64,000 bases of DNA, taken from the NCBI RefSeq assembly GCF_019802045.1, contig NZ_JAHVHU010000007.1, forward strand, positions 248,001 to 312,000, read 5' to 3'. Below, in pieces: positions 27,065 to 35,699 of this stretch; the first letter of the stretch is position 1, and every line of letters begins with the position of its first letter. The notes below the pieces were generated by a model, which saw only the letters and a list, made by a program, of their open reading frames with translations, was not told where the DNA came from and searched no databases. Made by a program: the position numbers and the translations under genes. The DNA is from Membranihabitans marinus. Its GTDB lineage: Bacteria > Bacteroidota > Bacteroidia > Chitinophagales > Saprospiraceae.

Positions 27065-28090
27065 TTACCTGCGAATTATTTTAACGATCCGATTATTTAT
27101 TATTTCTGATAAATTCCAATAGTACAGCTTGGGGTCCGTGGTGCTGTAGAATTCAACCACAACAGCATCCATATCCTGGTGGTATCTTGCGAAGCTTTGG
27201 TATCCGGGCACCCACCCCGAATGCGCATAGTTATATACCGAAGAATAAATGTCTTGTTCTCCGGGACCGAACACGGATCCATCGTTGAGTGCTCGAAGGA
27301 AAACCCCCACATCTTCTGCCGTAGCTAACATGCCATGCTCGTCTTTTTTTAGATCAAAGGGGTGTCCTACATGATAGCCGCTCATCACATCGTCTATATT
27401 TACATCCCGGAGTGAACTGAAGGTGTGGTGAAGGTTCAGCGGCCTGAGAATTTCTTCCCGGATGTATTGAAAATTTTCATACCCCAGTACATCGTCCATT
27501 ATTTTGTTGATTAGCAAATAATTGGTGTTGCAGTATTCATAGTCTTCGCCGGGTTCAAAATTGGCTGGTTTGCCCTGTATCAATGCCAGACTTTCTTCAT
27601 AGGTTTCGGTAGGAGCAGCCCAAAAGTTTGGGGCATCTGTAAAATTGGGGATCCCGCTTCTGTGCCGGATCATCATTCTCAAAGTAATTTTCTCCGCATT
27701 TTCAATGCTTCCCACGAGTTCAGGTAAATATTCAGCGATCGTCTTGTCCAGAGAAAGCCGACCTTCTCGGACTAATTTGGTGACCGCTACGGCATCATAG
27801 AGCTTGCTAATGCTGGCTATCTTAAAAAGTGCCTGCGGTCTGGCCGGAATCTTAGATTCCCGGTTGTGCCAGCCACCGGTATAATACCGGGGTGGTTTGC
27901 CGGCTTGATCTATATAGACAATCATTCCGTCAAACCCCTGATCGATGGCTTCGTCGACCTGTTCCTGAACGGTATCCGGAAGCGGACGTATCCAGGCTTT
28001 GACTAAAATCCAAGGTACAAAAAACATCGAACCGATCGTTCCGATCAACAATGCGATTCTGATTATCCGTTTGACTTTCTTTTTTTTCAT
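27065..28090 (-). CDS. Membrane-anchored serine hydrolase, beta-lactamase class C family
   Basis: A 341-residue penicillin-binding-fold serine hydrolase. A lysine-rich N-terminus and one hydrophobic helix (about 10-30) suggest anchoring with the domain outside. The SxxK motif is ASISKLYD (Ser near residue 92) and the YxN motif is YEYCNTNYLLI near 194. RSGIPNFTDA is a family block. A canonical HxG/KTG motif near the C-terminus is weak (AHSGWVPGY may serve). Such enzymes include esterases, D-amino-acid peptidases and beta-lactamase-like proteins; the specific activity is unknown. The gene is convergent with the MFS gene. Confidence 0.88.
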   Translation of the reverse strand: MKKKKVKRIIRIALLIGTIGSMFFVPWILVKAWIRPLPDTVQEQVDEAIDQGFDGMIVYIDQAGKPPRYYTGGWHNRESKIPARPQALFKIASISKLYDAVAVTKLVREGRLSLDKTIAEYLPELVGSIENAEKITLRMMIRHRSGIPNFTDAPNFWAAPTETYEESLALIQGKPANFEPGEDYEYCNTNYLLINKIMDDVLGYENFQYIREEILRPLNLHHTFSSLRDVNIDDVMSGYHVGHPFDLKKDEHGMLATAEDVGVFLRALNDGSVFGPGEQDIYSSVYNYAHSGWVPGYQSFARYHQDMDAVVVEFYSTTDPKLYYWNLSEIINNRIVKIIRR

Positions 28091-28274
28091 TCTATGTTAG
28101 AACCAAAGTTTGAGTTGAACCACCAGATAGCGGAGTTGTGGCATCTACCGAAAGAATCAACTTCAAGTAAAAACTGACTAGTGTACCAGAGGAGCTGCCG
28201 TATTTACCATATGAGCTCAGATGTGAGCCTAGCTTCTTAACTTTGTGGTGCGCTGGTGTTTTTCACGCTTTATT

Positions 28275-28610
28275 TTACAGTTCCTCCAATACGGACTTCC
28301 CCTTGGAAAGGTCTCCGGACGTCCATTCCCAGGTTTCGTGCAGCCGGATTTTTCCATTTTCTAATATTTCAGGTTTTGAGAAGCATATTCCGGTCATTAA
28401 TCCGCCTTTTTTATTGACCTGATGATACCGCATTTCAATATTCCCCTGATCATCGACGAGTCCGATTAAATGGCCTTTTACAATTTCTCCCCCGCTGTAT
28501 TGGGATGTTAAAATATTTCCGTTTTGCTTGTATTCAAAGATGGTTTGCGCAGAGGTTTCTCCGTTTTCTGTGTTTGCCACCGGACTAAATCTTTTGTTGT
28601 TGTAGTTCAT
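28275..28610 (-). CDS. Small N-acetylglutamate-synthase-like protein
   Basis: A 111-residue protein beginning MNYNNKRFSPVANTENGETS with the blocks IFEYKQNGNILTSQYSGG, KGHLIGLVDDQGNIEMRYH and GKIRLHETWEWTSGD. I recognise these from a small Bacteroidota/Firmicutes family that pipelines call n-acetylglutamate synthase; the biochemical basis of that name is doubtful. The open frame runs 66 codons further upstream, but that part looks non-coding and the ATG at 28610 starts the conserved region. It is the leftmost gene of the accessory patch. Confidence 0.8.
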   Translation of the reverse strand: MNYNNKRFSPVANTENGETSAQTIFEYKQNGNILTSQYSGGEIVKGHLIGLVDDQGNIEMRYHQVNKKGGLMTGICFSKPEILENGKIRLHETWEWTSGDLSKGKSVLEEL

Positions 28611-28872
28611 CTTTTTATGGACTTTGTAGGCAGTGGGCTTTATGATCTGAAGCCAATCAGCTACCCGGGGGTGTTTGCTGCTTACATTTGTACAGCAGCC
28701 GGGTTGTTGAGTGCTCTTGGATTGTAAATTACAAATCATCCGGTAAGTCTGGAAATTTTCGGAAAAATTTTTAAGCCCCGGCAGGCTATTTTCTGTCGTG
28801 GGTATCATTTAAATAAGTTACGATGTAACCCTCACCGCTCAACTTATTTTATGAGTTCGGAGTTATTTGTGT

Positions 28873-28952
28873 TTCCAGATCCTTATGGGTTCACGATTCA
28901 CAGATTGATCCAGGCGATTCGTCAGCGTGAAACGATCTGGAAGCGCCTGGAT
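28873..28952. other. Crossing inverted repeats (pseudoknot-like)
   Basis: Three inverted repeats interlock in 80 nt. TTCCAGATC (28873-28881) pairs with GATCTGGAA (28934-28942); TTCACG (28890-28895) pairs with CGTGAA (28926-28931); ATCCAGGCG (28908-28916) pairs with CGCCTGGAT (28944-28952). The third stem crosses the first two as in an H-type pseudoknot. A 34-codon plus-strand frame (28851-28955) runs through the element. The rest of the 28611-28951 spacer shows no recognised gene. Confidence 0.5.
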
Positions 28953-29443
28953 TAAGTAGAATACTTATACAATTCGGTCACTTTTTGTAAATCAATCGAA
29001 CTGTTTATTGTATAAAAATAATTCAGTTGCCATTTTTGAGTTCGTTCAGCTTATTTGCTTTTCACAGTATCCCAATTTGGATAAACTCTAAAAGCTCGTT
29101 TACCTTCTTTCTTTTCGGTTGAGAGAATTCCTCTTTTAATCAGCACAGATTTCGGGAAAACGAATTGCCCAAACTCGTTTTCCGTCCGCACGTTTACAGC
29201 AAAAAAATCAACTCGGTCCTTTTCGTTAAAAGGTTCAATCGGTCCACTTCCATTTCGTTTCCAAAAGGTAACAAATTGTCCGACTTTGTTTGGCGTTATT
29301 TTGGCATTTCTACTCAAAACATGCAGTCCATTAAGTTCAATTCGACAAGCATTATATTCTTTACTTTCAGTTTTAAAGTCCGAAATCTCAAGTGAGCATT
29401 TGTCATAGATTTCCGTTTTTATTTGGTATAGATTTTTGTCCAT
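28952..29443 (-). pseudogene. MepB family protein gene interrupted by a stop codon
   Basis: Residues 1-130 match the MepB family: FVTFWKRNGSGPIEPF, DFFAVNVRTENEFGQFVFP and KKEGKRAFRVYPNWD. A TAA at 29051-29053 follows VKSK. The frame then continues AERTQKWQLNYFYTINSSID and ends at a second stop at 28952-28954, total 163 codons plus stop. The family reads SKQAxxTQxWQ here, so the stop replaces a Gln codon (CAA to TAA). The continuation matches the missing C-terminus, so this is a nonsense mutation, not a shorter family member. MepB is a small protein of uncertain role, known from the Staphylococcus mepRAB locus. The gene lies in the accessory patch. Confidence 0.85.
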
Positions 29444-29542
29444 TTTATTTGATTTTTCAATTCACTTTGTTGCGTGTGGGTATTATGGCTACTGCTGCTG
29501 CTACTGCTATGGCAAATGCAAGATTACAAGGCACTTACCTAT

Positions 29543-29624
29543 CCTTTTAACATTTGGTCTATTTAGTGGAAATTCTTTCATTTTGGCACTTTAGACCGCA
29601 TTTGCTCTAGCCGATGTTAGGCGG
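29543..29624 (-). repeat. attC-like imperfect palindrome
   Basis: An 82-nt palindromic element between xre and mepB. CCTTTTAACAT (29543-29553) opposes ATGTTAGGCGG (29614-29624), with GGTCTA (29556-29561) opposing TAGACC (29592-29597) inside. GTTAGGC (29616-29622) fits the integron core GTTRRRY; the other end, TTTTAAC, misses RYYYAAC at one base. In the gene orientation the core overlaps the xre stop codon, as in gene cassettes. No integrase gene is in the window, so the identification is tentative. Confidence 0.35.
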
Positions 29625-29823
29625 TCGGCTTTTTTACATCTACGAGTTTGCCCAGTTCTTCTTGGGTCAAATGTCGCTCCTTTCGGGCAGCTTTGATCAT
29701 TCGTCCTAATATTTCCATTCGGAGCTCGTATTCGTATTTGTCTCGTTCTTGGGTGCCAACTTTGCCAATAAATTCATCTTTCATTTCTTCAGGCGTGAAT
29801 GTTTTCATTTCTTTAGTTGCCAT
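29617..29823 (-). CDS. Truncated Xre/HigA-like helix-turn-helix protein
   Basis: A 68-residue protein whose second half begins an Xre-type helix-turn-helix (GRMIKAARKERHLTQEELGK). Full-length relatives continue with a recognition helix and about 30-50 further residues (xxQISKLE...). Here the frame ends in VDVKKPTA, so the DNA-contacting helix is missing and specific DNA binding is unlikely. The last codons coincide with the palindrome at 29543-29624, suggesting truncation by insertion or recombination there. Relatives are antitoxins of HigBA-type modules, but no toxin gene is recognisable upstream. Confidence 0.55.
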   Translation of the reverse strand: MATKEMKTFTPEEMKDEFIGKVGTQERDKYEYELRMEILGRMIKAARKERHLTQEELGKLVDVKKPTA

Positions 29824-29939
29824 ATTATTTCACTTTTCAGTTTTTTGAAAAGTCTTGGGTCATTCGTCTATTCAGCAAGGTCATGATTTTATCATCCTCT
29901 AATTTAGCGAATTAACGGGATTCATGCAAATCGAGCTTT

Positions 29940-30317
29940 CTATAGATTACGACTTCTGATATTCACCCAAACGGAGCACATCAGTGCCAGAATCGCCAGG
30001 CCGACGGTAAAAGTATTAACCAGCCAGGGGCCGGGTTGCCAGCCCGTTAATTTTTCGACCAGAAATGCAATGTAACTCGGGGGCATTCCCCTTTCTCCCA
30101 GGGCATGTAAGATTTGATAATGCCAGTCAGTGAGGAAGCAGTATCCCCATCCTTTCCACAGTCCCAGTAAAAACCAGGATCCAAAGGTGACCAATAAGGT
30201 GATCAGATTTACTTTTCTCGTAGCGGGATACATCCATCCAAACAAGTTGAAAAGGATCAATACAGCATGGAAAGTATAAAAATAGTAATTGGCCAGATGG
30301 AGAACGAATTCTGTCAT
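29940..30317 (-). CDS. DUF2784 family small membrane protein
   Basis: A 125-residue protein with about four hydrophobic segments (near 5-28, 37-53, 78-92 and 97-118) and the signature GYCFLTDWHYQILHALGE, which I recognise from the DUF2784 family of unknown function. The gene sits alone at the upstream end of the minus-strand accessory patch. There is no clear promoter, and the following 117 nt before the xre start contain no recognised gene. Confidence 0.8.
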   Translation of the reverse strand: MTEFVLHLANYYFYTFHAVLILFNLFGWMYPATRKVNLITLLVTFGSWFLLGLWKGWGYCFLTDWHYQILHALGERGMPPSYIAFLVEKLTGWQPGPWLVNTFTVGLAILALMCSVWVNIRSRNL

Positions 30318-31228
30318 GGTAAAATCTCTTGTTTTTTGATGCGGACCTCAATCTTTATCTGTACTCCTCTTATATGTTGCTAACGCTATGATTACACTGG
30401 GAGTTCGCCGGGTTATTGCCTGGTGTATGCGGAATTATATACCGCATGACGCGGCAGGTGCTATGGAGCATGATAGCAGTGAGAATGAATATACCGATTT
30501 TAGGGCAAAGTTTCATCCCCTAAAAACACCCTTTTCATTTTCGCTCTTATGCTTCACATTGAACCCCATACAGGGTGCTCAATAGGGATGGTCTCTAACC
30601 CCCGACTGCACTATGTTTGTCGGGGGTTATTCAGGTAAAACCCCGTCCAGGGTTCTGAATAATGGTGATCTCTAATTATTACAAAATTTCAATGTACTCG
30701 ATCTCATATTGATTACCCAACAACGCCGGAGGTGTTGAAAGTAAATAACCCCGAATAAGCCGATAGGCGCCATTCGGGGAGGAGAAATGCTAGTGATTCA
30801 ATTCAGAAGTTGTATACATTATTTATGAAACGGAGCACTAGACACCGATCTATCCAGAGATTTCTGAACAATGCCATTTCTGCTCTTATTGCATACCAAT
30901 CATTCGATAAGAACCCTAGAATACAATTATCTTGAATTAAAAAAAAATACAGCTCTACCAATTGCTGCTTAAGCATTATTCACGTGTGCTTTCTGCTCCT
31001 ACAAATAAATGTTTGGGTGCCCAATCTCAACTCCAAAGATAATTATTGCAACTTCTCCGAAGTCGATTTTAGGTCATAGAACGTTCTTCTAACATACTTG
31101 GACCGCTCTGCGTTCTTTTTCTTAATACTTAGTGGCCCTCCAGCTAAAACTCCCTAACCCAAACTACAAACGACCAATTATTAACCCCCTATCTGAATGA
31201 ATTAAAAACTCAGATTTAAAAATTATCC
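30318..31228. repeat. Gene-free region with hairpins and short repeats
   Basis: No credible gene is seen in these 911 nt. Two 37-nt degenerate direct repeats (30562-30598 and 30639-30675, AACCCC...CAGGGT...TCTCTAA) flank a perfect 10-bp inverted repeat AACCCCCGAC / GTCGGGGGTT (30597-30606 and 30619-30628). Another perfect stem, CCCCGAAT / ATTCGGGG, lies at 30749-30756 and 30772-30779. Hairpins ACTTC-TCC-GAAGT (31051-31063) and a related one near 31101-31115 share sequence with the array at 53.3 kb. The look is of REP-type intergenic elements; none has a T-tract typical of a terminator. Confidence 0.6.
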
Positions 31229-31798
31229 TCAGTACACCGGTGTTTCATCCAGGTACTTCCATACCGCATCCGGGACCAAATACCGAACCGATTTTTGTTC
31301 TTTGAGGCATTTTCGAATAAAACTGGATGAGATTTCCATCAGTGGTGCATCGATGATGGTTATGCGATCGCTGTTCGCCAAATCGCCCAATGCATAGTCG
31401 GGCCGCTTGTAAACCAGAATGTGGTGGTTCGCCAGAATGACCTTATAGTTTTTCCATTTGTGGAGATTGGCCAGATTATCACCGCCCATGATCAAGGTGA
31501 ACTCATAATCCGGGTGTTTTTCCTGGAGATAGGTGAGAGTGTCGACCGTGTAAGACGGTTTGGGCATTCCAAATTCGATGTTGGACGCCCGGAGCTGATC
31601 ATTTTCTCCGATCGCGAGATGTACCATGTGCAATCGGTCGTAATCCGGTGCCAGGTTGGATCGTTTTTTAAATGGGTTTTGCGGTGTGACGACCAGCCAG
31701 ACCTGGTCCAAATCAGACCAGTTTGCCACGTGATTCGCTATAATCATATGTCCGGTATGAACCGGATTGAAAGAACCAAAAAAGAGACCTATTTTCAT
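31229..31798 (-). CDS. nadD: Nicotinate-nucleotide adenylyltransferase
   Basis: A 189-residue nucleotidyltransferase that adenylates nicotinate mononucleotide to deamido-NAD. GLFFGSFNPVHTGHMIIANH holds the phosphate-binding and HxGH motifs (residues 4-23), FTLIMGGDNLANLHKWKNY contains the family substrate region, and ISSSFIRKCL is the ISSTxIR motif near the C-terminus. Length is standard. It lies downstream of dnaN on the same strand, but a 163-nt repeat-rich gap makes cotranscription uncertain. Confidence 0.95.
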   Translation of the reverse strand: MKIGLFFGSFNPVHTGHMIIANHVANWSDLDQVWLVVTPQNPFKKRSNLAPDYDRLHMVHLAIGENDQLRASNIEFGMPKPSYTVDTLTYLQEKHPDYEFTLIMGGDNLANLHKWKNYKVILANHHILVYKRPDYALGDLANSDRITIIDAPLMEISSSFIRKCLKEQKSVRYLVPDAVWKYLDETPVY

Positions 31799-31864
31799 GA
31801 AACTCTTAAAAATTTTCAGCTTTCAACTTTCCATTTCCAATCCCCAGTCACCAACGATCAACAA

Positions 31865-31899
31865 CCAACGACCAAAGCGGAGTGCCCCAACGACCAAAG
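31865..31899 (+). repeat. Short direct repeats in the dnaN-nadD spacer
   Basis: The 13-mer CCAACGACCAAAG occurs at 31865-31877 and 31887-31899 inside a longer stretch of CAA/CCA-rich sequence. Just downstream CTCCTG and CAGGAG form a 6-bp stem with an 8-nt loop. No gene is present in the spacer. Confidence 0.6.
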
Positions 31900-31961
31900 T
31901 ACAATTCATCTCCTGTTGCGAAGCAGGAGGGAGCATCCCAACCACCATCAACCATCAATTA

Positions 31962-33077
31962 TTAAGCATTAACCATTACTGGCATGACCAGCATCAGCAG
32001 GTCCTCTTTTTCAGCGCTGGATGAAGGCAGTAGAAGCGACGCCCGATTTGGGGTTGACATTTCCAGCATGACTTCTTCCGAATCCAAGATGCCCAGCATT
32101 TCGATCAGGAACTTGGAGTTATAAGCGATCTGCATTTCATCACCGGAGTACTGGCACGAAAGGGTTTCATGGGCTTCATTGGAATAATCCAGATCCTGCG
32201 CCTGGATTTCAATTTTATCGTTCTTCAGGTCGATGACGATCTGGTTGGTGGATTTGTTCGCATAGATGGAAATCCGCTTTAACGAGCTCAACAGATCTTT
32301 TCGGTTGATCGTTAGAATATTTGGATTGTTGGTGGGGATCACGCCGTTGTAATTGGGGAAAGTGGCGTCGATCAGTCGACAGGCAATCTCTGTTTCACCG
32401 GACTGAATAAACACATGTGAATTGCTGTAATTCAGGACCACGTCTCCATCGCCATCGAGGGCCATGTTGAGGAGAGAAAGCGATTTTTTCGGAATGATCA
32501 TAAAGCCCTCCATCTCTGTCGTAATATCGAGGTAGGTATATTTGACCAGTTTGTGAGCATCCGTGGCAACGAAGGTCAGCTTGTCTTCTTCCACTTTAAT
32601 ATAAACCCCCATCATGGCCTGACGCATTTCATCATTGCTGGTGGCAAAGATGGTGTTTTCAATGCCTGCCTTCATAGCCTCTTTGGGAATGTTGACGGAT
32701 TGCGATATGTGCGTATCTGGAATCTCCGGAAATTCCTCAAAATCGTCACAGGCCAGCTTATATTCTCCGTTGTTGGTCAGAATATTGAGGATGTTGGATT
32801 CGTCCTCCTTGACAAACTGAACGGGTTGATCAGGAATCGCCTTTAGGGTATCACTCAGAATCTTCCCCCGAACGGCTATTTTCCCATCTTCTTCGCCTTG
32901 CACCTCTATGGTCGAGTAGATGGTAGTTTCCAGATCTGACACGGTTAACTTGAGCTCATTTCCATTCAGTTCCAGTAGAAAATCTTCTAAAATGGGCATC
33001 ATTGGATTCGTGGGGATTACACCAGATGCAATCACTGTTTTTTTCAAAAAATCACTAGAAGAAACGGAAAATTTCAT
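31962..33077 (-). CDS. dnaN: DNA polymerase III sliding clamp (beta subunit)
   Basis: A 371-residue beta clamp with three repeated clamp domains (about 1-120, 128-245, 246-371). The start MKFSVSSSDFLKKTV, the middle-domain block FVATDAHKLVKY and the terminal VMPVMVNA (family xMPxRL region) are typical. It encircles DNA and tethers polymerase III and other clamp-binding proteins. Here it is not next to dnaA or recF; nadD follows and an M16 homologue is divergent. The imperfect -7 box TATGTTTA lies upstream on the minus strand. Confidence 0.96.
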   Translation of the reverse strand: MKFSVSSSDFLKKTVIASGVIPTNPMMPILEDFLLELNGNELKLTVSDLETTIYSTIEVQGEEDGKIAVRGKILSDTLKAIPDQPVQFVKEDESNILNILTNNGEYKLACDDFEEFPEIPDTHISQSVNIPKEAMKAGIENTIFATSNDEMRQAMMGVYIKVEEDKLTFVATDAHKLVKYTYLDITTEMEGFMIIPKKSLSLLNMALDGDGDVVLNYSNSHVFIQSGETEIACRLIDATFPNYNGVIPTNNPNILTINRKDLLSSLKRISIYANKSTNQIVIDLKNDKIEIQAQDLDYSNEAHETLSCQYSGDEMQIAYNSKFLIEMLGILDSEEVMLEMSTPNRASLLLPSSSAEKEDLLMLVMPVMVNA

Positions 33078-33224
33078 GCTGTTTTTTACTTTTTTATTTC
33101 AGGGTATAAACATAAGAAAAATTTGCTGGAAAACACGCACTGGATTACCTAGAATAAGGTTGTCCTTTTCCGGTTGAGGGAACTCTTATGCGTATCAATC
33201 TTGAGCGAGCGCCTGATATTATTC

Positions 33225-33253
33225 TTTGGCGAAAAAATTAATTTATACATTTG
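33225..33253 (+). promoter_or_regulatory. Promoter of the M16-like gene
   Basis: TTTG at 33225-33228 and TACATTTG at 33246-33253 are separated by 17 nt; the second is a perfect -7 box. The GTG start at 33276 follows about 16 nt after the expected transcription start. Confidence 0.55.
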
Positions 33254-33275
33254 ACCAGATGATCAAAACCAGAAG

Positions 33276-34556
33276 GTGATAAAAGTACCCGAAATAGCGC
33301 CCATTCAAAAGCCCGCCGCTTTTGAGTATGAGACCAACGTGATCCTGGAGGATTGTGCGTTGTACACGATACCTGCTACGCATGAACTCGATTTGGTGAA
33401 AATCGAAATTGTCCTCAACCGGGGTCGCCATGTGGAACAAAAAAAACTAAGCTCGCGGTTCTGTGCCCGGATGCTGAAAGAAGGCACCCAGTTCAAAAAT
33501 CAAGACGATATCAACGATCTTTTTGATTTTTATGGTGCGAATTTTCATGTCCAGTATCATCTGGACTATGCTTCCTTTTCATTGGTATGTCTTTCTCGGT
33601 ATTGCCGACAGTTGATTCCACTTGTCTTTGAGATTATTACCCAGCCGGAGTTTGACGCAATAGATCTGAAAAGACTCAAAAAGAGGGCTAAGTCAAAACT
33701 TAAATTAGCGTTGGCTGATAATGATGCTTTGTCGTTTCGTATTTTAACGGAAAAAATTTTTGGAAGTCAACACGCCTACGGATACAATTCGACGCGTGAA
33801 GATATCGAACAGATCCAGGTCGAAGATCTTCAGGCATTTCACGACACTTTTTACTGCAAACCAAATTTTAAAGTGTTCTTGTCCGGCTCTGTGAGTTCGG
33901 ACATCAAAAAAGAGCTTTTGGATCATATCCATGCGTTGCCTGATCAACGATACAACCCCACGAGTTTTTCGCCCGAGTATTCTAAGAACAGGGTCTCGCA
34001 TCCCGATGTGATCTATCTCAAAAATGATTATGCGTTCAATACACAAAGCTCCATAAAGATGGGCAAACGGATTATCCGGCGAAATCATCCCGATTACATT
34101 CCTATACATTTTGTGAACACCTTGCTGGGCGGATTTTTCGGTTCCCGGCTGATGCAAAATATTCGGGAAAAGGAAGGGTTAACCTACAATATTTATTCGG
34201 ATTTGGAGCCGATGAAGCACGATGCGTATTTTATGATCGGTACTGATATTAAAACGGATAATATTGACAAGGTCATTAAGATGATTTATCATGAAATCCA
34301 ACAACTGGAACAGGATATTATATCCGATCAGGAGTTGCGAATGGTCCGGAACTACATCAAGGGCTACCTGTTGAGCTCGTTGGATGGGGTGTTTTCAAAA
34401 GCAGAAATCGTTAAAATCTTAACGCTGGAGGGCATGCCGGTGAATTGGATTTATGGTTTTTTTGATCGATTGGATGAAATAGAGGCAGAAGAAATTCCCC
34501 GACTGGTAAAAAAATACCTGAAAAAGGAGGAATTATTTACTGTAGTAGTAAATTGA
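33276..34556 (+). CDS. M16 (pitrilysin/insulinase) family protein lacking the zinc motif
   Basis: A 426-residue M16 protein with two M16 domains (about 15-190 and 200-420). The position where active members carry HxxEH reads SRFCARMLKEGT, so zinc binding and catalysis are not expected from this chain. The C-terminal domain keeps GGFFGSRLMQNIREKEGLTY, with the Arg/Tyr substrate-binding pair. M16 enzymes commonly work as an active plus an inactive subunit, but no active partner is adjacent. The start is GTG at 33276, shortly after a matching promoter; no signal peptide is seen, so it is probably cytosolic. Confidence 0.9.
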   Translation: MIKVPEIAPIQKPAAFEYETNVILEDCALYTIPATHELDLVKIEIVLNRGRHVEQKKLSSRFCARMLKEGTQFKNQDDINDLFDFYGANFHVQYHLDYASFSLVCLSRYCRQLIPLVFEIITQPEFDAIDLKRLKKRAKSKLKLALADNDALSFRILTEKIFGSQHAYGYNSTREDIEQIQVEDLQAFHDTFYCKPNFKVFLSGSVSSDIKKELLDHIHALPDQRYNPTSFSPEYSKNRVSHPDVIYLKNDYAFNTQSSIKMGKRIIRRNHPDYIPIHFVNTLLGGFFGSRLMQNIREKEGLTYNIYSDLEPMKHDAYFMIGTDIKTDNIDKVIKMIYHEIQQLEQDIISDQELRMVRNYIKGYLLSSLDGVFSKAEIVKILTLEGMPVNWIYGFFDRLDEIEAEEIPRLVKKYLKKEELFTVVVN

Positions 34557-34652
34557 TGTTAAATTTGGGACTTTAATACTTGGATTTCGAAAATCGAGTT
34601 GTAACTAAATATTATTTGAGCGACGCGTGCTTGGTACAGCCATTAATACAAT

Positions 34653-35684
34653 ATGAAATTATTTAGCTTCTTTACGCAGGAATTGGCCATTGACCTTGGA
34701 ACGGCAAATACCCTGATTATCCAAAATGGAGAGGTAGTCGTAGATGAACCCTCGATCGTAGCCATAGACCGGCGTACACAGGAAGTCATAGCCGTGGGAA
34801 CCCGGGCCATGCAGATGCATGAAAAAACCCATGAACACATCAAGACAGTCCGGCCATTGAAAGACGGTGTCATAGCAGACTTTCAGGCAGCTGAAAACCT
34901 GATTGAGGGGCTGATCAACATGATCGACAGTCGGAAAAGTTTTTTTACCCACCTTCGGATGGTGATTTGCATTCCCTCCGGAATTACCGAGGTCGAAAAA
35001 CGGGCTGTTTTTGACAGCGCGGATCATGTCGATTCTAAGGAAACCTACCTCATCCATGAACCATTGGCAGCTGCATTGGGTATCGGGCTCAATGTGGAAG
35101 AGCCTGAAGGGAATATGATTATTGATATCGGGGGCGGAACTACTGAAATAGCAGTGATCGCTTTATCCGGAATCGTGACGGATCAATCTATCCGGACTGG
35201 TGGCGATGAATTTACGTCTGATATTGTGAATTACATGCGACGGGAACACAATTTGCTGATCGGAGAGCGTACAGCTGAAAACATCAAAATAAAAATTGGA
35301 TCCGCACTCGAGGAGCTCGATGAACCGCCGGGAGATATTCCGGTGAACGGCCGTGACCTGATGACGGGGATTCCCAAGCAACGGATCATTTCTTATCAGG
35401 AAATAGCGACCTGCATCGATAAATCGATATCCAAAATCGAAGAAGCTATTCTCAAGGCGTTGGAAGCCACTCCGCCGGAGCTGGCTGCCGATATTTTTCG
35501 GAAAGGACTTTATCTGACCGGTGGCGGCGCTGCGTTGAGAGGACTGGATAAGCGGATATCCATGAAAACAAAACTGGATGTGCATGTTCCGGACGACCCG
35601 TTGCGCGCCGTTGTTATCGGCACCGGCATAGCGTTGGAAAATATAGGTAAATTCTCATTTTTGATCGATCGTAAGAATGTGTGA
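34653..35684 (+). CDS. mreB: Rod shape-determining protein MreB
   Basis: A 343-residue actin-like ATPase that assembles along the inner membrane and guides peptidoglycan elongation. IDLGTANTLI (residues 12-21) is phosphate loop 1, MIIDIGGGTTEIAVI near 158 is phosphate loop 2, and LTGGGAALRGLD near 290 is the adenosine motif. The N-terminal MKLFSFF is typical for membrane contact. It is the first gene of a nine-gene array on the plus strand; the preceding 96 nt should hold the main promoter, but only a spaced variant (TATTATTTG near 34610) is visible. Confidence 0.97.
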   Translation: MKLFSFFTQELAIDLGTANTLIIQNGEVVVDEPSIVAIDRRTQEVIAVGTRAMQMHEKTHEHIKTVRPLKDGVIADFQAAENLIEGLINMIDSRKSFFTHLRMVICIPSGITEVEKRAVFDSADHVDSKETYLIHEPLAAALGIGLNVEEPEGNMIIDIGGGTTEIAVIALSGIVTDQSIRTGGDEFTSDIVNYMRREHNLLIGERTAENIKIKIGSALEELDEPPGDIPVNGRDLMTGIPKQRIISYQEIATCIDKSISKIEEAILKALEATPPELAADIFRKGLYLTGGGAALRGLDKRISMKTKLDVHVPDDPLRAVVIGTGIALENIGKFSFLIDRKNV

Positions 35685-35699
35685 GAATCCTGATAATAT

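Noticed and set aside
30388-30585. 65-codon plus-strand frame in the repeat region
   Set aside because: No start context or family similarity, and it overlaps hairpin repeats.
30597-30628. Intrinsic terminator from the 10-bp stem
   Set aside because: No T-tract follows on either strand and no gene ends next to it.
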